From contig NZ_SJSC01000003.1 of assembly GCF_004352855.1 (NCBI RefSeq), positions 310,001 to 374,000 of the forward strand: 64,000 bases of DNA. Reading direction: 5' to 3'. The DNA is from Marinomonas sp. KMM3893 (lineage in GTDB: Bacteria; Pseudomonadota; Gammaproteobacteria; Pseudomonadales; Marinomonadaceae). Under the pieces are notes generated by a model. That model made no database searches. It was not told the origin of the DNA and saw only the letters and a list, made by a program, of their open reading frames with translations. Each line of letters begins with the position of its first letter. Positions within the stretch are counted from its first letter, which is position 1. Of the stretch, positions 63,697 through 64,000 are shown in pieces. The translations under genes were made by a program, and so were the position numbers.

Positions 63697-64000
63697 TTGA
63701 GCCGTCGATATAAGAACTTCCGCAATTACAATCAAGAAAAAACACTGACACAATCGCGTATTATTATTGCGGGCCTTTTAGTGTTGCTCTTGGCGGGCGT
63801 CTTGATGGCTCGCTTGTTTTACCTCCAAGTCTTAAATTACCAACTTTATCAAACCAAAGCCGATGATAACCGTGTGATGCTGGTCACTGAGCCACCACCA
63901 CGTGGGTTGATTTATGATCGCAATGGCGTGGTGCTCGCCGATAACCGTCCTATTCACAGTTTGACGGTGACGCCAGAGCGCATTAAAAGCATGCCTCAGC
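63697..64000 (+). CDS. mrdA: Penicillin-binding protein 2, N-terminal part (runs off right edge)
   Basis: The first ~101 codons of PBP2, the elongation transpeptidase of the Rod complex. A TTG start at 63697 has AGAGGA 7 nt upstream; the peptide MSRRYKNFRNYNQEKT is followed by one membrane helix (RIIIAGLLVLLLAGVLMARL) and PPPRGLIYDRNGVVLADN, the conserved PBP2/3 start of the periplasmic pedestal. The catalytic SxxK lies beyond the window. rodA is expected next. Confidence 0.95.
   Translation, partial: MSRRYKNFRNYNQEKTLTQSRIIIAGLLVLLLAGVLMARLFYLQVLNYQLYQTKADDNRVMLVTEPPPRGLIYDRNGVVLADNRPIHSLTVTPERIKSMPQ

Overview
The window reads as an ordinary chromosomal stretch of a marine gammaproteobacterium, most like Marinomonas or a close relative in the Oceanospirillaceae. 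The evidence is the mix of Pseudomonas-type gene order (proA-nadD-rsfS-rlmH-mrdA; leuS next to lnt-ybeX-ybeY-ybeZ-miaB; a fused tyrA-aroA gene in serC-pheA-tyrA/aroA-cmk-rpsA) with FabV as enoyl-ACP reductase, two chemoreceptors and moderate GC. The genus is inferred from gene content and order; no database search was possible. I see no rRNA, tRNA, CRISPR array, complete insertion sequence or prophage.

Layout. 1-7.6 kb: 5' end of leuS, a zinc-ribbon protein, the leftward operon miaB-ybeZ-ybeY-ybeX-lnt (tRNA, rRNA and envelope maturation), a small predicted beta-barrel and an EVE protein. 7.8-12.6 kb: an Hpt/degenerate HD-GYP protein, a histone-deacetylase-like amidohydrolase, then about 2 kb that looks accessory or decaying: a small orphan gene, long non-coding DNA, a 5'-truncated ornithine cyclodeaminase and two copies of a 66-bp repeat with inverted ends; MarC follows. 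12.7-25.1 kb: yigZ-rapA-rluA, rmuC, a cation efflux protein, tdk-rdgC, a YbfE-like protein, prc and apeB. 25.2-34.6 kb: TolC, an exported DUF4139-like protein, xni, a small-chemoreceptor/sensor pair, gltX and a second chemoreceptor. 34.9-43 kb: DUF3301, a Fur-box-preceded AraC-like regulator/flavodoxin operon, baeS-baeR-AEC transporter, a YebC-family regulator, two small Cys-rich proteins and a glycosyltransferase. 43-49.6 kb: fabV, an exported orphan, an M16 peptidase, yciK and ubiG. 49.9-59.7 kb: gyrA, then the aromatic/serine/translation cluster. 59.8-64 kb: a small orphan, trmO, then proA-nadD-rsfS-rlmH-mrdA running off the right end.

Working together. SerC, PheA and TyrA make serine, phenylalanine and tyrosine precursors in one transcription direction with Cmk and ribosomal protein S1. 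Fur, an AraC-like protein and flavodoxin form a plausible iron-starvation switch. BaeSR probably shares a transcript with an AEC transporter.

The most unusual observation is that the AroA half of the TyrA-AroA fusion keeps an open frame and the general EPSP-synthase pattern but has lost most of the residues needed for catalysis: the GN[AS]GT..R loop, the RPM arginine, the SAQVKS region, the catalytic Asp and the RVKE glutamate. It looks like a retained pseudoenzyme domain attached to an intact prephenate dehydrogenase, which predicts a second, functional aroA elsewhere in the genome. Other points worth following are the 66-bp repeat cassette, the Hpt/degenerate HD-GYP protein, the split chemoreceptor pair, and valine at the quinolone-determining position 83 of GyrA.
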